Under the pieces are notes generated by a model, which made no database searches, was not told the DNA's origin, and was given only the letters and a program-made list of their open reading frames with translations. This document shows, one piece after another, positions 40,625-49,114 of a stretch of DNA of 64,000 nucleotides (its first letter is position 1; each line of letters opens with the position of its first letter). A program made the position numbers and the translations under genes. This stretch comes from an uncultured Candidatus Saccharibacteria bacterium (GTDB lineage: Bacteria; Patescibacteriota; Saccharimonadia; Saccharimonadales; Saccharimonadaceae). The DNA lies in NCBI GenBank assembly GCA_938041555.1, contig CALIAC010000011.1, positions 21,923 to 85,922 on the forward strand. The letters are read 5' to 3'.

Positions 40625-42288
40625 TACAGCCGCTCCGGTGCTTCGATACCGAGCAGAGCAAGGCCAGCAGCCAGGGTGTCGCGGTAGCGCTGCACCAGGC
40701 TGAGGCGCTCAGCCTGGCGCGGGCTGCCAACGACGCGGTTCTTCTCGTAGAAGCGGTTAAATTCTTGGGCAAGCTCATAGAGGTAGTGGCAGATGCCATG
40801 CACAAGATACTCGCGAGCGGCCTTCTCGACGACCTCTGGGTATTCGCTCAGCTTGCGCAGGAGCAGGCGTTCGTCATCAGTGCAATCGATCGGCTCGGCA
40901 GGCTCGGCACTCGCCTTGGCCAGGATACTACAGGCCCGAGCGTGAGCATATTGAATATAGGGGCCAGAATTGCCCTGCAAGCTCACCGTCTCATCCATAT
41001 CAAAGGCTATATCGTTGCCCATACGATACTTCGCAAAGGCATATTTGATCGCCCCAAGTGCCACCTGGCGCTGCACCACTGGGTCTGTGGTGAGGTTCGC
41101 CACGCGCTCTTGGACGATGGCAAGCACATCGGCCGCTCGCGCCACATTACCCAGGCGCGAACTCATCTTGCTACCATCACCAAAGCGCACTGTGCCATTG
41201 GTCAGGTGGGTCATCCGCCCAGCTAGCTCAGGCCGGAAGAGCTCAGCCGCAGCATACACCACGCGCATATACTCCTTTTGGTCGTTGCCAGTGATGAGAA
41301 TCCGGTGGTCGAAGTGGTAGTCTGCTACCTCCTTCCAGATAACGCCAATATCCTTCGTCTCATACGTTGGCAAGCCGTTGGACGTGACGAAGACGCGGGT
41401 GTGCAGATGCTTAGCAGGGTCACCGACGAAGACCACTGCCCCCTCAGAACGCTGCAAATTCCCCCGCTCCAGCTGCTCGTGCACCACGGCGAGGCCAATC
41501 GGTGCGGTGCTACTCTCAGGAATATAATCGAGATGATCGACCTGAATCATCGCATAGAAGGCATCGAAGTAATCCAAGCTCCACTGGCGCGTCGTCCAAT
41601 AGATCTGAGCCAGTGGCGTATTATGCTCATCATGCTCGTGGTAGCTGTAGACGAGCTTGTTAAGCTCAATAATCTCTTGCTTAGCCGTCTCGTTCTCTTC
41701 GTACGCTTTAGCACCGATCACATAGGCCTGGCTAATCCACCGCGCCCGAGCAAAGACATCGCTCTCTACCTCTGTTAACTTCTCTGGTAGCTCGCCGCCT
41801 AGCGTGTGGCGCATCCCCCACAAGCACTTAGCAACGTGCAGGCCAACATCACCACCAAAGCTGGCTCGATCTACCGCCGCGCCAACCGACTCGATGATCC
41901 GCGCTAATATATCACCATACACCGTCTGATACAAGTGGCCAGTGTGCAATTCTTTAAAGGCGTTGGGGCAGCTATATTCCAGCGTGTAGCGCATGCCGCC
42001 ATAGATCTGCTGCGGTGCGGTATTGGCCGCCTGCCACAGTGCTTCATCACTTAGGCGGAGATTAATAAAACCCGGGCCAGCCACGCTCACATTAGAAAAC
42101 TGGCCAGTCTGGCGCAGCACCGCCGCCACCTCCTCGGCAATCTCGCGCGGCTTCTTGCCCAGTGGCTTAGCAAGCTTGAGTGCAACGTTGGTCGCAAAGT
42201 CGCCAAACGTCGGTTCCGGCCGCGTCAATTCCACCGGCGGGGTTTGTTGATAAAGAGTATATACTGCATCACGAATCGTCTGTTCCAT
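40624..42288 (-). CDS. argS: Arginyl-tRNA synthetase
   Basis: 554 residues. Class I. N-terminal Add1 domain (PTFGDFATNVALKLAKPL), signature PNAFKELHTGHLY (HTGH as HxGH) and FGDGSKMSSRLGNV (KMSSR). The C-terminal DALR anticodon-binding helices end in FNRFYEKNRVVGS. ATG 42288 is 6 nt from TATACT; leaderless. An exact copy of the recurrent 12-mer falls inside the coding sequence at 41766-41777. Confidence 0.97.
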   Translation of the reverse strand: MEQTIRDAVYTLYQQTPPVELTRPEPTFGDFATNVALKLAKPLGKKPREIAEEVAAVLRQTGQFSNVSVAGPGFINLRLSDEALWQAANTAPQQIYGGMRYTLEYSCPNAFKELHTGHLYQTVYGDILARIIESVGAAVDRASFGGDVGLHVAKCLWGMRHTLGGELPEKLTEVESDVFARARWISQAYVIGAKAYEENETAKQEIIELNKLVYSYHEHDEHNTPLAQIYWTTRQWSLDYFDAFYAMIQVDHLDYIPESSTAPIGLAVVHEQLERGNLQRSEGAVVFVGDPAKHLHTRVFVTSNGLPTYETKDIGVIWKEVADYHFDHRILITGNDQKEYMRVVYAAAELFRPELAGRMTHLTNGTVRFGDGSKMSSRLGNVARAADVLAIVQERVANLTTDPVVQRQVALGAIKYAFAKYRMGNDIAFDMDETVSLQGNSGPYIQYAHARACSILAKASAEPAEPIDCTDDERLLLRKLSEYPEVVEKAAREYLVHGICHYLYELAQEFNRFYEKNRVVGSPRQAERLSLVQRYRDTLAAGLALLGIEAPERL

Positions 42289-42300
42289 AATTATAGTATA
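42289..42300 (-). promoter_or_regulatory. Leaderless promoter of argS
   Basis: TATACT (42295-42300), 6 nt, ATG 42288. Confidence 0.65.
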
Positions 42301-42343
42301 CAACAGATGCGGCGCAAGAATAGTGTAAGCGCAGCGAGAAGGT

Positions 42344-43960
42344 TTACGCCTTACCCTTCTGCATCCGTTTCTGCCGCTTGAGCGCCGCCTGCACTAAACC
42401 AGCAAAGAGCGGGTGGGCCCGGAATGGCCGCGAGGTAAACTCTGGGTGAGCCTGAGTCGCAACGAAGTAGTCGCAGGTCGGTGCCTCGACGAACTCGACC
42501 AGCCTGCCATCGGGTGACGTACCCGACACCACTACCCCACCCGCGTTAATAGCAGCAAGATGCGCTTGATTCACCTCATAGCGGTGGCGGTGACGCTCCA
42601 CAACCTCTGTTGTCCCATATACCTTAGCGGTACGTGAGCCAGCCTGCAGCACCGCTGGGTAATTGCCCAGGCGCATCGTCCCGCCGGTCGATTGCTTGCC
42701 CTGCTGGTCAGGCATAAGGTAGATGACGGCATTATCTGGCGCAGCGCCACACTCCGCACTGCCAGCCTGGGCCAGACCACCGCGGCGGGCAGCGGCAATC
42801 ACTGCGACCTGCATCCCCAGGCATATACCAAGATACGGTATGTTGTGCTGTAAGCAGTAACTCGCCGCCGCAATCTTCCCTTCTACCCCGCGCTTGCCAA
42901 AGCCGCCAGGCACCACCACAGCATCCACAGCGCTGAGCGCTGCGTCGGTCACTGTCTCGGCATTGATCCATTGGATCGTCACCTCACTGCGGTGCGCCCA
43001 GGCAGCTGCTTTGAGCGCCTCGGTGATGGAAAGATAGGTATCGGCATTATCAACATATTTCGCCACGAGGCCAATCGTCAGTCGCTGGCGGTAGGTCTGG
43101 CTATCGTGCCGGACGAGCTGCTGCCAGCGCGTCATATCTGGTACCGTCATATTGCCAGTAAAGCTCGCCAGCACCGGACCCAATTCGCGCGCTACCATCA
43201 GGGGTACCTTGTAGACCGTATCGACATTCGGCATCATAATGATCCCCTCTGGCCACACCCCACTGGCAATGGCAATCTTATCCGCCACGCCACGCGGTGG
43301 CGCAATACTGCCCTCGGTGCGAACTGCCACCACATCGGGCATAATACCAAAGCCACGCAGGTCGGCCATAGCATTCTGGGCTGGCTTCGTCTTGTACTCC
43401 TGGCTCGTTGCAAGAAACGGCACATACACCACATGAACGAAGAGACAGTGCTCGCGCCCCACCTCTAATGAGAACTCGCGGATTGCCTCGACAAAACTTA
43501 GCCCCTCATAATCTCCCACCGTGCCGCCAATCTCCACAATATGCACCTGCCCTGCCGCCGCCTGGTGGATGGCTCGCTTGATCGCTTGGGTAAGGTGCGG
43601 CACCAGCTGCACCGTCTGGCCGCCAAATTTCCCAGCCCTCTCATCGGCGATCAAATCACGCAGCAGCCGCCCCGCCAGTGTAGCATTGCGCTGGGTCAGC
43701 TCAAGATCTAAAAAACGCTCGTAGTGGCCAAGGTCAAGGTCGGTCTCCGCCCCATCTTTGGTCACGAAGCACTCGCCATGCTCCTTGGGGTTAAGCAGCC
43801 CAGCATCGACGTTGAGGTACGGGTCGCACTTTTGCACCGAGACAGATAAGCCCTTAGCCTGCAGCACCGCGCCAATGCTGGCCGCCGTGATGCCCTTACC
43901 CACCCCAGAGAGTACCCCACCGGTGACAAAAATATACTTTGGTTGGTGTGTCTGTGTCAT
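42344..43960 (-). CDS. pyrG: CTP synthase
   Basis: 538 residues. Makes CTP from UTP with glutamine. Synthetase domain: YIFVTGGVLSGVGKGITAAS, CDPYLNVDAG and NPKEHGECFVTKDGAETDLD. GATase domain: VVVPGGFGKRG, LGICLGMQ (nucleophile Cys) and ATQAHPEFTSRP (His, Glu). Full length. ATG 43960 has AGGGAG 6 nt upstream; an in-frame start further up is in the promoter (TG-C-TACAAT, 43982-43987). Confidence 0.98.
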   Translation of the reverse strand: MTQTHQPKYIFVTGGVLSGVGKGITAASIGAVLQAKGLSVSVQKCDPYLNVDAGLLNPKEHGECFVTKDGAETDLDLGHYERFLDLELTQRNATLAGRLLRDLIADERAGKFGGQTVQLVPHLTQAIKRAIHQAAAGQVHIVEIGGTVGDYEGLSFVEAIREFSLEVGREHCLFVHVVYVPFLATSQEYKTKPAQNAMADLRGFGIMPDVVAVRTEGSIAPPRGVADKIAIASGVWPEGIIMMPNVDTVYKVPLMVARELGPVLASFTGNMTVPDMTRWQQLVRHDSQTYRQRLTIGLVAKYVDNADTYLSITEALKAAAWAHRSEVTIQWINAETVTDAALSAVDAVVVPGGFGKRGVEGKIAAASYCLQHNIPYLGICLGMQVAVIAAARRGGLAQAGSAECGAAPDNAVIYLMPDQQGKQSTGGTMRLGNYPAVLQAGSRTAKVYGTTEVVERHRHRYEVNQAHLAAINAGGVVVSGTSPDGRLVEFVEAPTCDYFVATQAHPEFTSRPFRAHPLFAGLVQAALKRQKRMQKGKA

Positions 43961-43981
43961 ACAATCTCCCTCTCGCGTTCT

Positions 43982-43990
43982 ATTGTAGCA
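43982..43990 (-). promoter_or_regulatory. Extended -10 of pyrG
   Basis: TG-C-TACAAT (43982-43987) ~22 bp before ATG 43960. Confidence 0.55.
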
Positions 43991-44013
43991 TGTATCCATA
44001 AGCAGTATACTAG

Positions 44014-44042
44014 CAAAAAACCAGCCCTATCGCTGGTCTTTT
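44014..44042 (-). terminator. Terminator of the CxxC-tailed small protein gene
   Basis: AACCAGC / GCTGGT stem, six U on the minus strand. Confidence 0.85.
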
Positions 44043-44064
44043 GCCGGTTATTGATACGCGCCAC

Positions 44065-44295
44065 CTATTGGCAGCCCTCGCACATGGTTAGCTCCGCTGG
44101 ATCTGGCATAATAACAGGAGTGCCACTCGCCGCTGCTTGGTCGACGGCAACCTGCTGAGCAGCCAGCAGTGCCTGCTCGATAGCGTCGAGCTTTTCCTCG
44201 AGCGTCATGTCGTCCGTCAGCTGAGGCTTGCTAGTCTGCGCCTGCGTGGTTGCTGGATCGGTTGTTGGTGATGTCGTTTGTGTCGTCTGCGTCAT
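44065..44295 (-). CDS. Small protein with C-terminal CxxC tail (76 aa)
   Basis: Thr/Gln-rich disordered N-terminus (about 1-28), one helix (TLEEKLDAIEQALLAAQQVA, 31-50) and a flexible end MPDPAELTMCEGCQ with Cys72 and Cys75 two to five residues from the C-terminus. This resembles the redox tails that end class I ribonucleotide reductase large subunits, which the NrdA in this window lacks. Alternatively it binds a metal. Own terminator. No clear Shine-Dalgarno or -10-6 arrangement. Confidence 0.65.
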   Translation of the reverse strand: MTQTTQTTSPTTDPATTQAQTSKPQLTDDMTLEEKLDAIEQALLAAQQVAVDQAAASGTPVIMPDPAELTMCEGCQ

Positions 44296-44353
44296 ATATT
44301 ATTCGCTACCCGTTTTTTAGTTATAGTGTCTATTGTACGCTATATATAGCGTT

Positions 44354-44749
44354 TTATGCAAGGTAATGCACCCAATTTTCTGTTGTGGAATTATCATCCA
44401 GCTGGCCAATCGGTGCGACATACCACTGCGGCTGAGCACACTGCGGGCGAAAATTTCCCAGCTTAGCCGTATATGCCTCGGTAATAGCCGCGACCTCACC
44501 CTCGCGGGCTTCGCGCACCGTAGTGTGGAGGTAAACGGCCTGCTTCGCGTCATTCCACACCACAAACTCTGCCCGTCCAGTGCGAAAAGCGTTGTGCGAG
44601 TGGCGCGCCTCACGATCAGACAGCCAGGCAATCATATCCCCCACCCGCACAAAGTGCAGTGGCGTCACCAGCGGCGTGCGGTCGCGATTCACCGTAGCCA
44701 GCGCACCAACTGGGATTGTATCGAGGATGTTTTGCGTCAGGGTATTCAT
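44354..44749 (-). CDS. Pyridoxamine-5'-phosphate-oxidase-like flavin-binding protein
   Basis: 131 residues, FMN-binding split-barrel. GALATVNRDRTPLVTPLHFV (strands 1-2), MIAWLSDREARHSHNAFRTG (phosphate-binding region) and RAEFVVWNDAKQAVYLHTTV. Too short and lacking the PLP site for a true PdxH. Probably a small FMN or F420-type reductase, or a binding protein. ATG 44749 with AAAGGAA about 10 nt upstream. Confidence 0.8.
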   Translation of the reverse strand: MNTLTQNILDTIPVGALATVNRDRTPLVTPLHFVRVGDMIAWLSDREARHSHNAFRTGRAEFVVWNDAKQAVYLHTTVREAREGEVAAITEAYTAKLGNFRPQCAQPQWYVAPIGQLDDNSTTENWVHYLA

Positions 44750-44973
44750 GATGGCTATATTCCTTTCGTATCTAATGTGCGAATATTATTTATTGCATCA
44801 GCGAGCCGCTCTCACTCCATTGCCAGACAAGAAAATATCTGGAGGCCAGCGACCAAGCAGGCGGAAAAGCTCTGTTGCATATTCTGGCCGGAACATTTTC
44901 GGTCTGGTGATGGAGCGAGAGCTCCCATAAGACTGGTAGACTAGTAAGATTGTTCTGTTCTTGCCAATATCTA

Positions 44974-45951
44974 CTACTTCGTCGTATTCACCTCATAACT
45001 CGTATTGGTGCTCTCGAAGAAGTTCACTAGCTCCAGCGTGTCGTTGGCAGCGGCCATCCACTTGGCCGGGTTGGTCACGTTATACTCTGGCTCAAAGCCC
45101 AGCTCTTCCAGCCGCCGGTCGGTCATATACATCACGTATTGGTTGACGTAGTCGGCGTTTAGGCCTAGAATGCCGCGCGGTAGCATGTCTTTGTTATACG
45201 CCTTTTCGAGCTCAACGGCTTCCAGGATCAGGCTGCGAATTTCATCGGCAAATTCCTCGGTCTGCAAATCCGGGTTTTCATGCAGAATCGTTAGCAGTAG
45301 GTTAATGCCAAACTCCAGGTGCAGGTTTTCATCCTTCGTCACCCAGTCCAGCAGCGTGCCAACATTGCGCAGCAGGTTGCGGCGGCGGAAGCTCATCCCC
45401 ACCATAAAGCCGCTATAGAACCAAATCCCTTCCAGCACGATGTTATACGCCACCAGATTACGTACAAAGTCCTTCTTGCCCTCCAGCGTCGTCACATCCG
45501 GGCGCTCTTCCATCATGCGCGTGACGTATTTGGTCTGGAAGGCAGCTTTATCTGCCAGGGATTTTTTGCCCCAGCCAGCGGCATAAATTTCCTCGCGGTC
45601 AAACGGGAAAGTCTCGATAATATATTCGAAGGTCATAAAGTGGTTGGCCTCTTCCCACATCTGCTTCGAAAGATACAGGTGGCACTCGGCGGCGTTGACG
45701 CAGGGGTAAATGCCAAAAGCCAGCGATTTATTAATCAGCAGCTCGTTAGGATTAAGGTAGCTAATCACCGTCTTGAGGGCGTGCTTTTCGTCCTCGCTCA
45801 ATTTCTCAAAATCCGCCAAATCCTGGCTTAGCTGCACCTCATTCGGGAACCACGTGTTGGCCACCGCTTGGTTGTATAGGCGGTACGCCCAGTCATAGCG
45901 CACCGGCTTGAGCTGCAAGCCATCGCGTACGCCTGATCCTAGAATGCCCAT
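44974..45951 (-). CDS. nrdB: Ribonucleotide reductase small subunit, class Ic-like
   Basis: 325 residues. Metal ligands by alignment: Glu70 (NPNELL; Asp84 in E. coli), Glu101 and His104 (EANH), Glu174 (LEGIWF), Glu208 and His211 (KDENLH). Spacings match family members exactly (31 residues from ligand 1 to 2, 34 from Glu174 to Glu208). The tyrosyl-radical position is Phe108 (HFMTF), as in the Mn/Fe class Ic enzyme of Chlamydia, whose first ligand is also Glu. AAGGAGG before ATG 45951; a TATAAT lies at 45988-45993. Makes deoxynucleotides with NrdA. Confidence 0.95.
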   Translation of the reverse strand: MGILGSGVRDGLQLKPVRYDWAYRLYNQAVANTWFPNEVQLSQDLADFEKLSEDEKHALKTVISYLNPNELLINKSLAFGIYPCVNAAECHLYLSKQMWEEANHFMTFEYIIETFPFDREEIYAAGWGKKSLADKAAFQTKYVTRMMEERPDVTTLEGKKDFVRNLVAYNIVLEGIWFYSGFMVGMSFRRRNLLRNVGTLLDWVTKDENLHLEFGINLLLTILHENPDLQTEEFADEIRSLILEAVELEKAYNKDMLPRGILGLNADYVNQYVMYMTDRRLEELGFEPEYNVTNPAKWMAAANDTLELVNFFESTNTSYEVNTTK

Positions 45952-45987
45952 TATTACCTCCTTGTTTTTGTAAAAAACGAATTAATT

Positions 45988-45993
45988 ATTATA
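45988..45993 (-). promoter_or_regulatory. -10 element of nrdB
   Basis: TATAAT on the minus strand, ~37 bp before the start, near the end of the orphan; nrdB may be transcribed on its own as well. Confidence 0.4.
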
Positions 45994-46003
45994 TTGTCTA
46001 GGC

Positions 46004-46312
46004 TTATATTTCTGGTTCCATATCTGCTGGGTGACGCCGTTTAACCGCAGAGTTGCTATTTTGCTGGCGCGAGCTCTCGGACGCCTCTGGCACTGGGAAG
46101 AGTGGTGGGTCCACACCAGCATCAAGTACATCTTGTATATAATGTATTGACGCTGCGCTATCTCCTTCTGCAACTGCTACAATGCCGATAGTGTGCTGGA
46201 TACTATCTGGTGCAGGCTCCAGTCGCTGCTTTTCATCAACTGACAGTTCTGCATTTCGATGACCCGTTGAGTCCACCCTTATCTTTGGCGTGTCGCTATA
46301 CTCGTGGCTCAC
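46004..46312 (-). CDS. Small orphan between nrdA and nrdB (102 aa)
   Basis: Soluble, no Cys, no TM. A hydrophobic core strand/helix (HTIGIVAVAEGDSAASIHYI, about 40-59) between polar ends. GTG start lies inside the TCG-TGA end of nrdA, so it is translated by coupling. Could be an RNR-associated factor; nothing specific is recognised. The end is near the nrdB -10. Confidence 0.6.
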   Translation of the reverse strand: MSHEYSDTPKIRVDSTGHRNAELSVDEKQRLEPAPDSIQHTIGIVAVAEGDSAASIHYIQDVLDAGVDPPLFPVPEASESSRQQNSNSAVKRRHPADMEPEI

Positions 46313-48744
46313 GATTCCTTCTCCTTCCCCTCCTCCTGCTTCTTGCGTGCGCGGTAGAAGCCACCAAAGCCCACGCGCTTGGCGTCTTGGTGGAGTTTTT
46401 GCTCGGTTTTGTTAGCGCGAATGGAGACCTGCTCGGACTGATGGCGAGGCTTCACGTGCAAATAATACGTCGTTTTCAGGCCGCGGCGCCAGGCTTCGCT
46501 GTAGATCGTAATATACTCCTCGATATTGCGCGACTCTAAGTACATATTGCGGCTAATCGCTTGGTCGACCCACTTCTGAGCGCGGGCTGCCACCTCAATG
46601 AAGGCATACGGGCTCAGCTGAAAGCTCGTCTTATACACATCGCGCACCGCCTGAGGAATCTGCTCCATGTGCTGGATGTCGCCTTGGTTAGTAAGCAGCT
46701 CATCCTTAAGCTCCTCCCACAGGTCGAGTGCTTTGAGCTTGTGCACAAGGTTGGCATTAACCTCAAGGAATTTGCCATTGAGCGTGCTCCGGCTAAAGAT
46801 TTGGCTAAATTGCGGGTCGATCCCTGGAGTGGTGCCCGTCACGTGCGAGATATTAGCGGTGGGCGCAATAGCCATAAGCGTGGCATTGCGCATGCCGCGC
46901 CTTACCTTGGGGCGCAGTGCCTCCCAGTCGAGGCGGCGAGTCGTATTGATTGCCACTGCCTCACCCCGCTGCGCGCCAAGCCGGTCGATCGTGTCGATAG
47001 GCAATTCCCCCTTGCTCCAGCCACTGCCCGCAAAGTTGGGGTAGCTACCGCGCGTCACTGCCAACTTGGCCGACTCATCAATAGCATAGTAGCTAATAAA
47101 CTCCGCCAGCTGATCGATCAGCTCATACGCCGCCTCAGATTCATAGCTCAGCTCGAGCTTCTCCAGCACATCGGCCAGGCCCATAAAGCCCAGGCCAATC
47201 GCCCGGTTTTGCAGATTGCTATTCATCGCTTCAGGGATGGGTGTTGTGGTAATGTCTACAAGGTTATCAAGCTGGCGCGTGGCCGAGCGCGTCGCCTGCT
47301 CGAGCCGTGGCCAATCCCACTCCCCAGTTGCGTCATCGAGGAAGGCGCTGAGGTTAATACTCACCAGATTGCACACCGCGATATTGTGCTCATCTTGCGG
47401 CAAAGTAATCTCTGTACAGAGGTTGCTGAGGTGAATAGTACCAGTGTTATTGTTAAGCGCCCGGAGGTTAATAGCATCCTTCCAGGTGAGCCACGGGTGG
47501 CCGGTCGCCTGCAAACTACTCAGAATTCTGTGGAATTGCTGGCGCGCAGGCAGCTTATCATAAGCGCGCAGCTTACCCGCTTCGGCCTGGGTAATGTAAT
47601 ACGCATACCGCTTAGCAAAAGCCGCGCCATACAGCTCGCTCAAGTCACTCACCTCAGCTGGGTCAAAGAGATACCAGTCTTCATCCGCCTGCACTCGGCG
47701 CATAAATTCATCACTAATAAACACCGCTGTGTCGAGGTAGCGTGTCCGCAAATACGGGTCGCCGGAGTTCGATCGCAGGTCGATGAATTCTCTAAAATCG
47801 ATGTGCCAGTTCTCCATATACACCGCTGCTGCGCCCATCTTTTTGCCTTTGCGCGACACCGCAAACAGTGCCGTGTCGACCATCTTCATAAAGGGGATTG
47901 GCCCGGTACTTGTTGTGTTGGTTGTCTTGACGGGGCTACCCGCCGCCCGCAGCTTCGTAAAACTGACACCGATACCGCCTGTCCCTTTAGCAATCCACAT
48001 CGTATCGCGCACACTCTTGGCAATCGACTCCATATCGTCCTGCACTTCCATAACGAAGCAATTGCTCAGCTGCGGGAACAGCCCGCCAGCATTAACGCGA
48101 GTGCTACCGCCCGGGCTGTATTCGAGATTGGCCATGTGCTGATAAAACTCGATAGCTGCCTCAGTCGGGTGCTCCTCGTTGTAACTCAGGCCCATGGCGA
48201 TGCGCATAGTAGTAAACTGCGGCACTTCGAGCGGTTCGCCGTTTTGCTTGCGCAGGGCGTAGCGATTGCGGTTGGTCACCACACCAAGGTATTTGCTGAG
48301 TTTATCTTTGCTGGGGTCGAGTGCGGCAGCCAGGCGCTCGAGGTCAAAGATCGTCTCATCTTGCATGCGCGGGTCAAGCAAGCCATCGGCCACTGCCTGG
48401 CGAATATAGCGCGGAAAGGCCTCAGCGTGACGCTGGCGCAATTCTTCATCAGTGGTATATGCGCCCAGCAGATCGCGGTAGATCGTGCCCAGCAGCAGGC
48501 GCGCCGCAATCGTATCGTAGTCTGGGTCATCCTTAATATTCTGCACCACCGTCTGGATGAGCGTCTCCTCCAGCTGCTTGGTCGTCATCCCATCAAAGAG
48601 CGTTAGCTGCAGCTCACGAGCAATCTGCACGATCTTCTGCAACGGATCGGCCAGCCCCTGGCTTGCTGCTAGCAACGTGGCATTTATCTTGGTTGTGTCA
48701 AATGGCTCGGTCGTGCCATCACGCTTGGTAATATGAATTGTCAT
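46309..48744 (-). CDS. nrdA: Ribonucleotide reductase large (catalytic) subunit
   Basis: 811 residues. N-terminal ATP-cone (HITKRDGTTEPFDTTKINAT), then the ten-stranded barrel. LSNCFVMEV holds one reductive Cys, SNLCTEITLP the thiyl-radical Cys and Glu, and NIAVCNLVSINL the partner Cys. The radical-transfer Tyr pair is TTYYLHVKP near the end. The tail (RANKTEQKLHQDAKRVGFGG ... KES) contains no Cys, whereas class I enzymes normally end in a CxnC pair that re-reduces the site. ATG 48744 with GGGGAGGG; a preceding ATG is less well spaced. Overlaps the 102-aa orphan by 4 bp. Confidence 0.96.
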   Translation of the reverse strand: MTIHITKRDGTTEPFDTTKINATLLAASQGLADPLQKIVQIARELQLTLFDGMTTKQLEETLIQTVVQNIKDDPDYDTIAARLLLGTIYRDLLGAYTTDEELRQRHAEAFPRYIRQAVADGLLDPRMQDETIFDLERLAAALDPSKDKLSKYLGVVTNRNRYALRKQNGEPLEVPQFTTMRIAMGLSYNEEHPTEAAIEFYQHMANLEYSPGGSTRVNAGGLFPQLSNCFVMEVQDDMESIAKSVRDTMWIAKGTGGIGVSFTKLRAAGSPVKTTNTTSTGPIPFMKMVDTALFAVSRKGKKMGAAAVYMENWHIDFREFIDLRSNSGDPYLRTRYLDTAVFISDEFMRRVQADEDWYLFDPAEVSDLSELYGAAFAKRYAYYITQAEAGKLRAYDKLPARQQFHRILSSLQATGHPWLTWKDAINLRALNNNTGTIHLSNLCTEITLPQDEHNIAVCNLVSINLSAFLDDATGEWDWPRLEQATRSATRQLDNLVDITTTPIPEAMNSNLQNRAIGLGFMGLADVLEKLELSYESEAAYELIDQLAEFISYYAIDESAKLAVTRGSYPNFAGSGWSKGELPIDTIDRLGAQRGEAVAINTTRRLDWEALRPKVRRGMRNATLMAIAPTANISHVTGTTPGIDPQFSQIFSRSTLNGKFLEVNANLVHKLKALDLWEELKDELLTNQGDIQHMEQIPQAVRDVYKTSFQLSPYAFIEVAARAQKWVDQAISRNMYLESRNIEEYITIYSEAWRRGLKTTYYLHVKPRHQSEQVSIRANKTEQKLHQDAKRVGFGGFYRARKKQEEGKEKES

Positions 48745-48766
48745 CATCCCTCCCCTTGGGCTCCTT

Positions 48767-48772
48767 ACTATA
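48767..48772 (-). promoter_or_regulatory. Alternative -10 near the nrdA start
   Basis: TATAGT 22 bp before ATG, leaving the GGGGAGGG ribosome site on the transcript; no clear -35. Confidence 0.35.
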
Positions 48773-48847
48773 CGGTGCACAAAACCAGCCACCAGGGCAC
48801 GCCTGGAGCCAAGCTGTATTGTTGTCTCTCCCGTGTTTATGTGTGCT

Positions 48848-48903
48848 CGCTATATATTTAGCGTCTGTATCCTACTATAGACGCCAGATGTGGTGCTTGG
48901 CAA
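48848..48903 (-). promoter_or_regulatory. nrdA upstream promoter with overlapping palindromes
   Basis: TTGCCA (48898-48903), 18 bp, TATAGT (48874-48879). Palindrome CGCTA-6-TAGCG (48848-48863) lies at the start site, and GCGTCT/AGACGC (48861-48884) straddles the -10. Reminiscent of, but not matching, NrdR boxes. The leader to nrdA would be ~120 nt. Confidence 0.5.
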
Positions 48904-49114
48904 GGGGTTTTGTGAAAACTACAACCGATTTTGCGATCGACCCCTGTCGGTGCTGACAGCACACTATAACAAGCACGCTCATGCTTTCGTATCCTCTCTA
49001 GGCTCACCCTCCCATTCCATTGGATAACGTAATAGGAAATGCGAGCGAACGCAGAAGTAGTAATCAACGTAGATAGTCAACGTTGGATAACACAATGTAT
49101 CAGCTCTCACCCTA
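48904..49114. other. Intergenic region, no gene seen
   Basis: Between the nrdA promoter and the stop of the spermidine-synthase-like gene. No coding frame and no clear terminator. Confidence 0.35.

Noticed and set aside
46561..48606. 681-codon open frame on the + strand opposite nrdA
   Set aside because: It is exactly antisense to a recognised gene; GC-rich third positions keep the opposite strand open, and it has no ribosome site or known motif.
48848..48863. NrdR box upstream of nrdA
   Set aside because: The core is 12 bp instead of 10 and the second palindrome is 17 bp away, not about 31; left as an unassigned palindrome.
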